Made by a program: the position numbers and the translations under genes. The notes under the pieces were generated by a model. That model worked only from the letters and a program-made list of their open reading frames with translations. It did no database searches and had not been told where the DNA came from. From Pedobacter steynii (GTDB taxonomy: Bacteria > Bacteroidota > Bacteroidia > Sphingobacteriales > Sphingobacteriaceae), in NCBI RefSeq assembly GCF_900103665.1, contig NZ_FNGY01000006.1, positions 496,001 to 560,000 of the forward strand: a DNA stretch of 64,000 bases, read 5' to 3'. Numbering within the stretch: the stretch's first letter is position 1; each line of letters starts with the position of its first letter. Below are positions 44,953 through 53,850 of the stretch, piece by piece.

Positions 44953-47900
44953 TTAAAAAACAGCCCTGACACCAGCGGCGAGCCTGACACCTGTCATACC
45001 ATAAGCAAGCGGTCTGCTTTTATCGTAGGCTGGTGAGGCTGTACTTGATGAGAAGGTTTTATCTATTCCGTTGTTGATGTTTGCAGCATCTGCAAAAATG
45101 GTAAATCCTTTCTTTATGTTATAGCTAATGGAACCATCTAACTGCCCATAGTTGTTCTGCCATATTTCCTGGCCAAAAACGTCACTTGGCATTAGCAGAT
45201 ACTTATCACGATAGGTATAAGCTAATCTGGCTTGCAGTTTTCCGCCATTGTCATAATATATAGCTGAATTAAGGCTGAAACGTGATATACCTGGGAAAGC
45301 GGATGGTTTACCATTGTTTAAATTTAATTTGCCATCAGAAAACGTAAAATTAGCAATGAAACCAAGGCCTTGCAAAAAACCGGGTAAAAATTTTAATGGT
45401 TGCTGAAAGGTAATTTCATTCCCTAAAATATTCCCGCCAGCCTGGTTCTGTGGTTGAGAAAAAGATCGGTATTGCACCCCCAGGAAATCTACATTGTTTG
45501 TTGTTTCATTAGTAATAAATGACGATAAATCTTTGTAAAAGAAATTGGTTGAAACAATCCCGCCACCGGCAGTGTACCATTCAAAACCTATATCATAATT
45601 AGAGGATTTGTATGGCTTGAGTTTGGCATTTCCGTATTTATTCACAAACAGATTGGTGAAATTTACCGATAATCCTCCTAAATCACTGAATAATGGTCTT
45701 GTCAAAGATTTAGAATAGGCCATTCGAAAAAATGTATTATCGCTCATCGCAAATTTAAGATTTATTGAAGGCAATAAATTGGTGTAAGAACTGGAACTGT
45801 TTATTTTGGTTGTTCCTCCCGTTAGTTCAGGAATACCAATTCCATTAACAAACTTCACAGTAAAGCTCTGCACAAAACTAGTTACATCCGAATGCGTGTT
45901 TACGACCCTAAGCCCTGCATTTCCTGTAAAGGGGATGTCGCCTAATGTGCCTTTCAAATTAGCCTGAAAATAACCGCCCATTGTTTTCTCATGGACATCA
46001 AATGATTGATTAGGGTTGTAGATATTGGTTTCTACAGCTCCGGCCTGTATTAATTTGCTGTAAATCCCTTCAATATTTGTTGGAAAGGTGATATTGGAAT
46101 AATTTAAAGGAAAATCACCATTTAGAAAATTACTTATCCCCTGAGCGTGGGGTACACTCGAGGCAGGTAGCGAAATCTGTGTCCCGGTCCCGTCGCTTTT
46201 TGTCTGGTTCACTGAGCCGTTATATTCGCTGATATTTTTTTCGCGGTTACTATACCGTACACCAAATTTTATGGATGAGATGAAAAAATTTTCAATCTGT
46301 TTTTCCACATCGGCTTTAGACGAGTATTCCCGGTCACGATTTGAACGATTGGTAATTCCATTATTGCGGGTGTGAAGGCTATCAACCGAAAATGCATTTG
46401 AGTGTATTGGTATAACGGAAATATAATTACGGTTTACATTAACGTTGACCGGTGTTGAAGGATTGTTTGTCACAAATACAACTCCTCTATCATGCATTGA
46501 ACCGTCGGCCTTTGCATATGCAGCATCAAAATCCAGTTTCCATCCATTTGAATTATGAGTAATATGATACCCCGTGTTGTAAATATTATCTAAGGATCTT
46601 TGATCATCAGCTACACTTGCCGGCCCTCCGGAATTGACAGCATAATTGGTCGCAGTATTGGAAGGACTGACCTGTAATCCTGGCCATTGAACGCTTCCAT
46701 CTGAATTGGTCCCAGTGCTTCCAATATAACCCCCAAAAGGTTGTGCCGTGAAAATTATCTGTGTAGAACTGGAAAACAGGTTTCTTCTGCTGTATAAGAA
46801 GTCCAGCGACATCGTTGTTTTAGGATCCAGCTTCCATTGCAGAGCCCCATTCAGAGAAAGTCGTTTTCTCTTCTCGTTGAAGCTTTCTAAATTGGAGGAA
46901 AACGGAAAGTAAACATTGCTTACGTTTGCTTTACCACCGCCATTGTTATCAAATGTATTTCTACCCCCAAATAAGCCTTCAGGGGCATATCCAAAACCTT
47001 CTGCTTTATCTTCTCTTATCTGCCTCTCTGAATAGGCTACGTTCAATAAACCGCCAAGGGTATTGGCTTTATTCACCCAGGAACCAATTGCGGAAAAGTC
47101 TCCGCCGAGTTTACTGCCAAAAATACGATCCTGTTCTCTGTAGGAGAATGCATATTTATTACCCATGGTAAGCGGCTTCGCTGTTTTAATATCAACTACA
47201 CCACCAATTCCGCCTTCTGTTTGTTCAGCAGCCCCAGTTTTATACACTTCGATGCTTTGAATGATCTCAGAGGGCAGCACATCATAATTCGTTTCCCTTC
47301 CGGTGCTGCTTTGTGCACCACCTGAAATCGTCGAGTTAAAAGATTCAGTTGCGCTTACCAGGGTTCTGCCATTAATACTCCCCGCAACAAACTGAGGCCC
47401 AAGTCCCCTTATCGAGACAAAATCACCTTCTCCCCTGTTTCTTTGAATAGCAATACCGGGTACCCGTTGCAAGGCTTCGGCAATATTTTTGTCTGGCAAC
47501 TTTCCGGCATCTTCAGCAGTAATGGCATCTAAAAATTGATTGCTTGCCTTCTTAATATTCAATGAACGTTTCTGGGCTCCGCTAATTCCATTGACAACAA
47601 ACTCTGACAATTGTGCGGTATTCTCCTCCATTTTTATCTCTATAAAGGTTCTGTTATCAATCGCTATCTCTATTCTTTGATAGCCAATCAAGCTAAATAC
47701 CAATACTGCGTTTTTAGGTGCATTTATTGAAAAAGAGCCATCTTTTGTCGTTTTTGTACCTTTACCAGCGGCCCCTTTTAACATTACTGATACATCTTCT
47801 AAAGGTTCACCTTTCCCATTGGTCACTTTGCCGGTAATGGTGATGTCGACGGATGCCGAGACGACTCGTTTTGTTACCCCTTCGAGAGCGAGCTTTGGGC

Positions 47901-48249
47901 TAACCACAATTGTTTTGTTATCAATGGTGTAACTTAGCCCGCTATTTGCCAGGCACTTGTCCAGCACCTCGACAAGGGGGGTAGATTTGAAATTGGCATT
48001 AATTTGTTTTTTACTGGTCAATTGACTTGGTGACCACAGAATATTATAACCTGTTTGCTTGTTAATTACCCTAAAGACGCTGTTTAGCGAAATATCTTTT
48101 TGCACAAGGGTAATCGTTTGGCCAAAGCCGGTAGCTCTTACCTGTATAATGGCCACACAAATCATCAACACGGTTAATTTCATCACGTTCGCAATTTTTC
48201 GGATATAACTACTTTGGTCATATCTAAATTCAATATAAAGTTTATACAT
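44953..48249 (-). CDS. TonB-dependent receptor with STN domain, locus 3
   Basis: A 1098-residue outer-membrane receptor. It has an N-terminal extension before the signal segment (about 22-40), an STN domain about 45-112, a carboxypeptidase-regulatory-like domain about 133-212, and a plug whose AEALQRVPGIAIQRNRGEG and FVSIRGLGPQFVAGSINGRT pattern is that of the TIGR01782 (Caulobacter/Xanthomonas) receptor group rather than SusC. The barrel ends in GVRAVF. No SusD gene accompanies it. FecR and ECF sigma genes lie upstream on the same strand, so it probably autoregulates through STN-FecR signalling. Ligand unknown. Confidence 0.9.
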   Translation of the reverse strand: MYKLYIEFRYDQSSYIRKIANVMKLTVLMICVAIIQVRATGFGQTITLVQKDISLNSVFRVINKQTGYNILWSPSQLTSKKQINANFKSTPLVEVLDKCLANSGLSYTIDNKTIVVSPKLALEGVTKRVVSASVDITITGKVTNGKGEPLEDVSVMLKGAAGKGTKTTKDGSFSINAPKNAVLVFSLIGYQRIEIAIDNRTFIEIKMEENTAQLSEFVVNGISGAQKRSLNIKKASNQFLDAITAEDAGKLPDKNIAEALQRVPGIAIQRNRGEGDFVSIRGLGPQFVAGSINGRTLVSATESFNSTISGGAQSSTGRETNYDVLPSEIIQSIEVYKTGAAEQTEGGIGGVVDIKTAKPLTMGNKYAFSYREQDRIFGSKLGGDFSAIGSWVNKANTLGGLLNVAYSERQIREDKAEGFGYAPEGLFGGRNTFDNNGGGKANVSNVYFPFSSNLESFNEKRKRLSLNGALQWKLDPKTTMSLDFLYSRRNLFSSSTQIIFTAQPFGGYIGSTGTNSDGSVQWPGLQVSPSNTATNYAVNSGGPASVADDQRSLDNIYNTGYHITHNSNGWKLDFDAAYAKADGSMHDRGVVFVTNNPSTPVNVNVNRNYISVIPIHSNAFSVDSLHTRNNGITNRSNRDREYSSKADVEKQIENFFISSIKFGVRYSNREKNISEYNGSVNQTKSDGTGTQISLPASSVPHAQGISNFLNGDFPLNYSNITFPTNIEGIYSKLIQAGAVETNIYNPNQSFDVHEKTMGGYFQANLKGTLGDIPFTGNAGLRVVNTHSDVTSFVQSFTVKFVNGIGIPELTGGTTKINSSSSYTNLLPSINLKFAMSDNTFFRMAYSKSLTRPLFSDLGGLSVNFTNLFVNKYGNAKLKPYKSSNYDIGFEWYTAGGGIVSTNFFYKDLSSFITNETTNNVDFLGVQYRSFSQPQNQAGGNILGNEITFQQPLKFLPGFLQGLGFIANFTFSDGKLNLNNGKPSAFPGISRFSLNSAIYYDNGGKLQARLAYTYRDKYLLMPSDVFGQEIWQNNYGQLDGSISYNIKKGFTIFADAANINNGIDKTFSSSTASPAYDKSRPLAYGMTGVRLAAGVRAVF

Positions 48250-48257
48250 TTGGTTAT

Positions 48258-48349
48258 CTGTTTAGGTTGTCAATGATTGTTCGTTCAATAATTAATTAGG
48301 GCTTCTACAGATAATCGATCAGGAGCATCGCAAGTGTTCCTGATTTTTT
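48258..48349 (+). ncRNA. Predicted cis-antisense RNA opposite the locus 3 receptor leader
   Basis: On the plus strand TACATTTG (48245-48252) overlaps the receptor start codon on the opposite strand. A transcript from about 48258 would run 92 nt to a terminator: arms 48317-48328 and 48334-48345, 12 bp with three G.U pairs, 5-nt loop CGCAA, then the T-run to 48349. On the receptor-sense strand the three wobbles become C.A mismatches. A TTTG exists at 48213-48216, but its 28-bp spacing is too long for a normal -33 box. Confidence 0.5.
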
Positions 48350-48379
48350 ATACTGTATACCCTCATTTGGCGTAATTCA

Positions 48380-48406
48380 CTACGAGGATTCTTCAGCGTT
48401 TTTCAT
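48380..48406 (-). CDS. Possible leader mini-ORF, locus 3 (MKNAEESS)
   Basis: An eight-codon ORF (ATG to TAG) 29 nt after the FecR stop, on the receptor strand, just upstream of the hairpin. It sits like the mini-ORFs of loci 1 and 2. Translation is unproven. Confidence 0.25.
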   Translation of the reverse strand: MKNAEESS

Positions 48407-48435
48407 GTTTAAATTCTTTAGGTTTTAAATTATAT

Positions 48436-49575
48436 TTATAAATCAAGGATAATTATTTTATGGTCATTAATCTTGGCCTTTACTTCTCCAGTGCGTTCCA
48501 GCATATGTAAAAGTTCGGAAATACTAACAGACCGTGTAATGATACCTGATAATATCTTTTCTTTTGACTTCTCATTTTCAAAAACCACCTCCATATCATA
48601 CCACCTTGATATTTGACGCATGATGTTTCCCAGGTTATCATTGTTAAAATTAAATTGTCCGTTTTTCCAGGCAATCATATTCTCAATATCTACAGTCCGT
48701 ATTTCTATCCGGCTCCCTTTTAATGAAGATTGCTGTCCAGGTTTTAGTATTGTGGCCTTATGTTCAGAATCAGAACTGGCACCTGATGTGGATACTTTTA
48801 CGGCACCTTCAACCAATGTAGTTTTAATGGATTGTTCATCAAAATAGGCATTGATATTGAAATGAGTGCCTATGTCTTCAACAATTTGCCCTTTTGTCAC
48901 CACACGAAAAGGTGATTTGCTATGATGAACTACCTCAAAATAGCCTTCTCCAGTCAACTCTACTTTTCTTTCATTACCAGAGAAAGAAGTAGGGTACCTT
49001 AATGTAGAAGCTGCATTTAACCATACCCGGGTGCCATCTGACAAAGTAAGTTTATATTGCCCTCCTGGCGGTACCTCTATGAAATTATAGGCGGTCGTTT
49101 GAGCGTTGGATGTTGCCTCTGCATGGTACACCAATTGCCCGTTTCCGGTTTTATTTATGATAACGTTGCCCTGATCGGCCAACTTGCCATTTTGTGCACC
49201 GTTAAGAATAATTTTCTTACCGTCAGCTAAAGTCAGTATCGCTTTATTGCCGCCTGGCCGAACGTCATATCTCTGATTTTTTGCAATTTGTTGTTTTACC
49301 GGTGTTTTATAGAATAGATTAAAAGAGCCCCAGCCTAATAACAATAATATAGCAGCAGCAGCCGGATATTTCCATAAGTTTTTCTTGTGATTTTTAGTTA
49401 TTTGCTTTTCCTGAAGGATTGAACCGATTTCAAGACTCATATGTTCTTCTATTAACAAGTCTAAGTCATTAGTCGTTAAAAGACCGAAGAAAGCCAATAG
49501 CTCATCCTCAGTAGCTTCTCCGGCGACGTAGCGGTTAATGAGTTTTTTCTTATAGTTTTCGTTCAAGCCTGGCAT
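48436..49575 (-). CDS. FecR-family anti-sigma factor, locus 3
   Basis: A 379-residue anti-sigma regulator with a cytoplasmic N-terminus (NRYVAGEATEDELLAFF), a membrane helix about 68-88 (YPAAAAILLLLGWGSFNLFY), a periplasmic FecR domain (GGQYKLTLSDGTRVWLNA, GTHFNINAYFD) and a DUF4974 C-terminus. It lies between the sigma factor gene and the receptor gene on the minus strand and transmits the receptor signal inward. Confidence 0.87.
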   Translation of the reverse strand: MPGLNENYKKKLINRYVAGEATEDELLAFFGLLTTNDLDLLIEEHMSLEIGSILQEKQITKNHKKNLWKYPAAAAILLLLGWGSFNLFYKTPVKQQIAKNQRYDVRPGGNKAILTLADGKKIILNGAQNGKLADQGNVIINKTGNGQLVYHAEATSNAQTTAYNFIEVPPGGQYKLTLSDGTRVWLNAASTLRYPTSFSGNERKVELTGEGYFEVVHHSKSPFRVVTKGQIVEDIGTHFNINAYFDEQSIKTTLVEGAVKVSTSGASSDSEHKATILKPGQQSSLKGSRIEIRTVDIENMIAWKNGQFNFNNDNLGNIMRQISRWYDMEVVFENEKSKEKILSGIITRSVSISELLHMLERTGEVKAKINDHKIIILDL

Positions 49576-49683
49576 TTATATTTCGGTTTATATAATGCTT
49601 GACGATAGAAGGATAGGTGTCGGGTACCCCTAAATTAAAATAAAACGCAGTAAGCTAATAATCAGCATGTTAATGTGTATCCC

Positions 49684-50280
49684 TTATGGCTTATTACCTA
49701 TAAAAGCAATTAGTAGAAATAAAGGTATGCCTAAGCCTCCTTTGGTGGCGTCTTTTAGAATCTTCATGGAGCGAACCATGTGTTTTTTTATGGTGTGAGT
49801 TGAAATCCCTAATATTTTGGCAGCCTCATCATATGATTTATATTGCTGTCTGCATAATTTAAAAACTATGCGTGTTTGCTCGGGCATGGCAGCAAGCACG
49901 TTCTCAATAAAATTCATGTAATCCAGAAACTCCTGGTTTTCCTCAACTATGTTCAAACTAGGATGATAACTCTGCAAGAGCCGTTCCATGACCTTCTCTT
50001 CAACGGAAGCCCTCTTTAAAAAATCAAAAGACATTCGTTTGGCCACTGTAAATATATAAGCACCAAATTCTATTATATCTGTCTGCGCTCTCTGTTCCCA
50101 GATTTTCAGAAATACGTTCTGGCATATATCCTTGGAAAGTTCAGACGATTTTAGGTATTTACGAATAAATTTGAAAAGGCAATCATGATATCGGTTATAC
50201 AACTCTAAATACGCACTATGATCACACTCCTTTACTAAAATAAAAAGTTCGTTGTCAGATAGCGTTTTATATTTCTTCAC
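49684..50280 (-). CDS. ECF RNA polymerase sigma factor, locus 3
   Basis: A 198-residue ECF sigma factor. Region 2 has DICQNVFLKIWEQR and region 4 SYDEAAKILGISTHTIKKHM. It opens with YKTLSDNELFILVKE, like the other two factors here. FecR lies 108 nt downstream. No exact promoter box was seen in the preceding 100 bp. Confidence 0.87.
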   Translation of the reverse strand: MKKYKTLSDNELFILVKECDHSAYLELYNRYHDCLFKFIRKYLKSSELSKDICQNVFLKIWEQRAQTDIIEFGAYIFTVAKRMSFDFLKRASVEEKVMERLLQSYHPSLNIVEENQEFLDYMNFIENVLAAMPEQTRIVFKLCRQQYKSYDEAAKILGISTHTIKKHMVRSMKILKDATKGGLGIPLFLLIAFIGNKP

Positions 50281-50731
50281 AAATGGCTTTGATATAGATC
50301 TAAAGTTAACAACTTAATTGTTTAATTGACCATTCCGATTGAAATTTCAAGCTTCCTGATCTCTGTTGTCCGGTAAAATAACCAGTTAGTTTCCTTTTGA
50401 AGTTGGGAAACTATCAAAGTAACTATGGGCAAAAAATACAACTTTTAGCGGACTGTCGTGACAGCGTCTGGAGAGGTTTGAAACAGGTTTTAGGGTACCT
50501 CGTTCTAACCAGGCTCTATACACGCTCTATACTCGGTGGTGACCCGCTTGGAAGCGTGTTAAAGGCGGGTAAACAACTTGTATAAAACGAGTTTTAACTG
50601 TGTATTCCTGCAAGCAGTTTTTTACTTGTCTTGTACCGGATCTGAATCCCTTTAAAACCAAAAAAAAATTCCCGTTGAAATTGCTTCCAACGGGAATTAT
50701 AATTATACAAAATTAGGTATTTCTCTTACCT
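50281..50731. other. 451-bp intergenic region
   Basis: It separates the locus 3 sigma gene from the end of the T6SS minus-strand unit. It holds the terminator at 50659-50698. A 62-codon plus-strand ORF (50397-50585) has no recognisable features and is probably spurious. Confidence 0.5.
50659..50698 (-). terminator. Intrinsic terminator of the tssN-tssK unit
   Basis: On the minus strand an 11-bp perfect stem (50698-50688 with 50677-50667), 10-nt loop, followed by a U-run (50668-50660). It starts 33 nt after the tssK stop. Confidence 0.88.
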
Positions 50732-51889
50732 TTAATCCAATAGCGTCCAGCTTCTTTTCGTCTGAACCTGCTGTACCACCTGTTGTTCTGCAACAACAAT
50801 ATTTTCTTTGCGCTGACCAATGTATTCCAGCATACCCAGCTTATTCCAAAGGGCAACCATTACTTTTAAAAATTCTTCCGTCATAGACATCGAAGCATAG
50901 ATGTTCTGATGGTCATAGACCATCTCGATCATGCGCGCAAGGATTTCTTCAAAGTTTCCTGGCGTTACATCTCTCCATTCGTAGAAATACTTTAGCATTT
51001 CTTCTCTTTCCCTGGACTCTACCAACTTAATTCCGGTAAAGAACACATGGGCAAGATTTGAGCAATAGCCTACAATATAAACCGGAGATTGCTGATAACC
51101 AAAGTTCCGGTAATTGAAAAAGATCTGCGCAATATAATCCAGCAGTTTTTCAGACAGCAACCGGATATTTTTGCCCAGTGGCGTAATGGAGTCTTTTCCT
51201 GTCGTCTTATCGATGATTTTAAAGGCTGCCAGTTGCAGGTCATTGATGAGGCTGCTAAACAGTTCATAATACCGCGTTAAGCCAGGATGACTAATCATGC
51301 TGCTGCTTGGGGCAATGTAATTATGATTGATGGTAATTCTGCCGCTTTCCTGTATCAGCTGTCCGATGGTCAGGTGATAACTGTCTGTCGCCTTAGGCGC
51401 CATTTCCGAAGCCGGCAAAATGGTGATGCTGTAATTTTTGGAAATGTCCGGATATCTTGGTGGATTGTCTTCCGGATCAGGATTTCCTGAAGGCATCCTT
51501 TCAAATGGGTTCACCATCAGCAGGATGTTAAATACCATGACCCTGGAGTGGTCTATATTTTCGCTGCTGAAATATTGACTATAAGTCAGCTGATCTTCAA
51601 AGTTGGAAGAGCTTTCAATATCTATTCTGCAACCTTCGGCAGTGATGGCATTACAATGTCTCACCTTAACCTCAATGTGGTTCGTTGCCTTTTCGATGAT
51701 CTCGATGTCGTGCGACAAGCGTTGCCCTGCAAAAGGAGGGAGCAGACCATAGTTGAAGTGGTTGATAAACACAGAGTTCGCATCTCTGACAAAGTCCTGG
51801 TTAAATTGATCTGTAGCAATAAAATGATTGCTGGAAAGCTTCATGCCATCCACCCAGTTAACGGGCTTGTATTTTAATGGTGAAATCAT
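50732..51889 (-). CDS. tssK: Type VI secretion baseplate protein TssK
   Basis: A 385-residue TssK-like protein. The N-terminus (NWVDGMKLSSNHFIATDQF) corresponds to the WxxGM-type opening of TssK, which binds the TssFG wedge and links the baseplate to the membrane complex. The C-terminal part is helical. It lies 9 nt after tssN on the same transcript and is the last gene before a strong terminator. Confidence 0.8.
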   Translation of the reverse strand: MISPLKYKPVNWVDGMKLSSNHFIATDQFNQDFVRDANSVFINHFNYGLLPPFAGQRLSHDIEIIEKATNHIEVKVRHCNAITAEGCRIDIESSSNFEDQLTYSQYFSSENIDHSRVMVFNILLMVNPFERMPSGNPDPEDNPPRYPDISKNYSITILPASEMAPKATDSYHLTIGQLIQESGRITINHNYIAPSSSMISHPGLTRYYELFSSLINDLQLAAFKIIDKTTGKDSITPLGKNIRLLSEKLLDYIAQIFFNYRNFGYQQSPVYIVGYCSNLAHVFFTGIKLVESREREEMLKYFYEWRDVTPGNFEEILARMIEMVYDHQNIYASMSMTEEFLKVMVALWNKLGMLEYIGQRKENIVVAEQQVVQQVQTKRSWTLLD

Positions 51890-51898
51890 AGTCGTCGG

Positions 51899-52792
51899 TT
51901 ATATAAAAATAGATTCGTCACCTACTTTTTCTGGTTTATTAGCGTTTTCAGATACTCTCTTTGCATAAATGGTCATTTTCTCTGTAATGCCATTGTTGAT
52001 GATGTCCAGGTCAGGATCAATAAAAATGTTCTTCTTAAAGAAGGATGTTTTTATGAAAAATATCCATTTAAAAGATTCAAAATCTTCTCCCATATATTTC
52101 ACGGGAGCTTTAGGGAATTTCAGGTTATAATCTTCGATGAATTTATAGAACCAATCGCCAAACACCATGTTTTCCGGTGCTTTTGCTTTTACTTTCAGCG
52201 GTTCAGGATCGTTCGTGCTTTTATACAATTCCAGTTCAAGCACGAGCATACGGTCAAAATCAAGGTGATCCAGATTGATGTTCAAAGGACTTGAAGGGTA
52301 TTGCCAGATTTTATAGATTTCCGTAGGGATGCTAATTAAAGCTACATAGGCCCACCAGAACAGCACAGGAACAAAGAAGGTGGCCAGGCTTGTTGCGGCC
52401 CAGATGCCGAAATGAATGTCGCTAAGCCAGTTGAAGGCAAGCTGGAAAAGGTAAAAGCTGAGCAGGCAGCTAATTAATATCGCAAATATTACAAAGAACT
52501 TTCTCTCGAGCAATTCTTTTGGGTAGTATTTTGTGAACAGGTAAACAAAAAGAATTCCGAGTCCTATAAAATAGATTTGACAAATGATATATCCCCATGG
52601 CATAAAATCAAAGCTTAAAAAGCCAAGGAATCCAGGGAGTGCAAGGCATACGCTGAGTACTAAAATGCTTACTATTAGTCTTTTGTTATTTAGAAATTGG
52701 TTTTTCTTGTTGACAATAGAGAGTAGCGCAGCGGATACAATAAAGATTAAGGGGAAAAGTAAATAACGAATAAAAAATGATTGAACGTCCAT
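51899..52792 (-). CDS. tssN: T6SS subtype iii membrane protein TssN
   Basis: A 297-residue inner-membrane protein with five or six hydrophobic helices in the first ~165 residues and a soluble C-terminal domain (about 170-297). Size, topology and place beside tssK fit TssN, one of the membrane components that replace TssJLM in Bacteroidetes T6SS. A well-formed promoter lies 30-40 nt upstream of its start, facing away from the divergent tssG gene. Confidence 0.75.
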   Translation of the reverse strand: MDVQSFFIRYLLFPLIFIVSAALLSIVNKKNQFLNNKRLIVSILVLSVCLALPGFLGFLSFDFMPWGYIICQIYFIGLGILFVYLFTKYYPKELLERKFFVIFAILISCLLSFYLFQLAFNWLSDIHFGIWAATSLATFFVPVLFWWAYVALISIPTEIYKIWQYPSSPLNINLDHLDFDRMLVLELELYKSTNDPEPLKVKAKAPENMVFGDWFYKFIEDYNLKFPKAPVKYMGEDFESFKWIFFIKTSFFKKNIFIDPDLDIINNGITEKMTIYAKRVSENANKPEKVGDESIFI

Positions 52793-52828
52793 TAAATAGT
52801 ATTTGATGATTTATGCTTAATCTGTTAA

Positions 52829-52861
52829 CAAATATAGTACCTTAAATTTTTTAATATAAAA
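52829..52861 (-). promoter_or_regulatory. Promoter of the tssN-tssK unit
   Basis: On the minus strand TATATTTG (52836-52829) matches TAnnTTTG exactly; a TTTT near 52861-52858 at 21-bp spacing is a one-mismatch -33 box. The predicted leader is about 30 nt. Confidence 0.55.
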
Positions 52862-52911
52862 ATGGTATAATTATTAGGGTATATAGGTTTAAGTATGCGG
52901 TAAATAAATAT

Positions 52912-53850
52912 ATGAAAGAGAGTTTACATTTGAAAAATGATCTCCAGACGGATTTTAAGGCTACAGCTTTGGCTGCAGAACTGATTGAAGCGGGAGATTT
53001 TGAAGCCGATCAGATTGCCGTACTTCCTGTTGGTCCCAAAAAAAGGGCATTTGCCAAAGAAATCGGTGGCCATACTTTTTATTATTCCGACAGTAAACGG
53101 AAGGATTGTATCAATATTGAAAGTCATGAGGAAGGCTTATACGACATGCTTCCGGAAGGCCTCTTTCACAATCCGCCTACCGGAAGTTCCGGGATGTCGG
53201 AACAGCAAATGGTTGAAGATGTTCAGTTTAGACGAGCTGAAGAGAAAGATGCCAGAAAATTCTTCATGCCTTTCGAAGCGGAGATCAATCACCTGAAGAC
53301 CATTCTGGAGCTTTATGAAAACAGACTGGATAAAAAAACGACCTATACTGAGCTGACCAGAATCTTTGCCGCAGAATGGAAAGAGTTTGAATTGTTTGAT
53401 AAAGAACAAAGCATCATTTGGATGCACCTTTTGCCGGTCATTCATCAGAAACGTAACGATGTTGCCTTCCTCGGACAACTGCTTTCCGTCCTTTTCAAGA
53501 CGCCGGTAGAGGTACTGATGAAACAATCGAATGTTAAGCCTAAGTTAATAGACGAGCACATGCAGTTTAAACTTGGTTTTGGTGCGCTTGGCATCAACTC
53601 CATCATCGGCAACAGCTTTGCCACCGATGAAGAGGAAATGATCATTAATATTGGCCCTACGGATACACAGCGTCTGCTCAGCTTTATGCCTGGGACTTCC
53701 CATTCCCGCATCATCGATCTTGCGGTCTCTTACCTGGTTCCGGTAGAGACTGAAGTGAAGGTCAACCTGCTCGCCAGCGAGGCCAACAGGGTAGGGTCTT
53801 TGGGTGCCGACAGTCAGAATGCTTACCTTGGGTTTACGGTTTACCTCTAA
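52912..53850 (+). CDS. tssG: T6SS baseplate subunit TssG-like protein
   Basis: A 312-residue cytoplasmic protein. The second half contains QFKLGFGALGINSIIGNSF (read in parts) and the C-terminal LGADSQNAYLGFTVYL, consistent with the TssG baseplate subunits of subtype iii systems, where it forms wedges with TssF and TssK. The divergence between TssG proteins is large, so identity rests partly on context. The gene is on the plus strand, divergent from tssN and convergent with tssF: its TAA stop overlaps the tssF TAG stop within CTAA. Confidence 0.7.
   Translation: MKESLHLKNDLQTDFKATALAAELIEAGDFEADQIAVLPVGPKKRAFAKEIGGHTFYYSDSKRKDCINIESHEEGLYDMLPEGLFHNPPTGSSGMSEQQMVEDVQFRRAEEKDARKFFMPFEAEINHLKTILELYENRLDKKTTYTELTRIFAAEWKEFELFDKEQSIIWMHLLPVIHQKRNDVAFLGQLLSVLFKTPVEVLMKQSNVKPKLIDEHMQFKLGFGALGINSIIGNSFATDEEEMIINIGPTDTQRLLSFMPGTSHSRIIDLAVSYLVPVETEVKVNLLASEANRVGSLGADSQNAYLGFTVYL

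Noticed and set aside
50397..50585. 62-codon plus-strand ORF between locus 3 and tssK
   Set aside because: No recognisable motif, signal or neighbour logic; composition looks like non-coding sequence.
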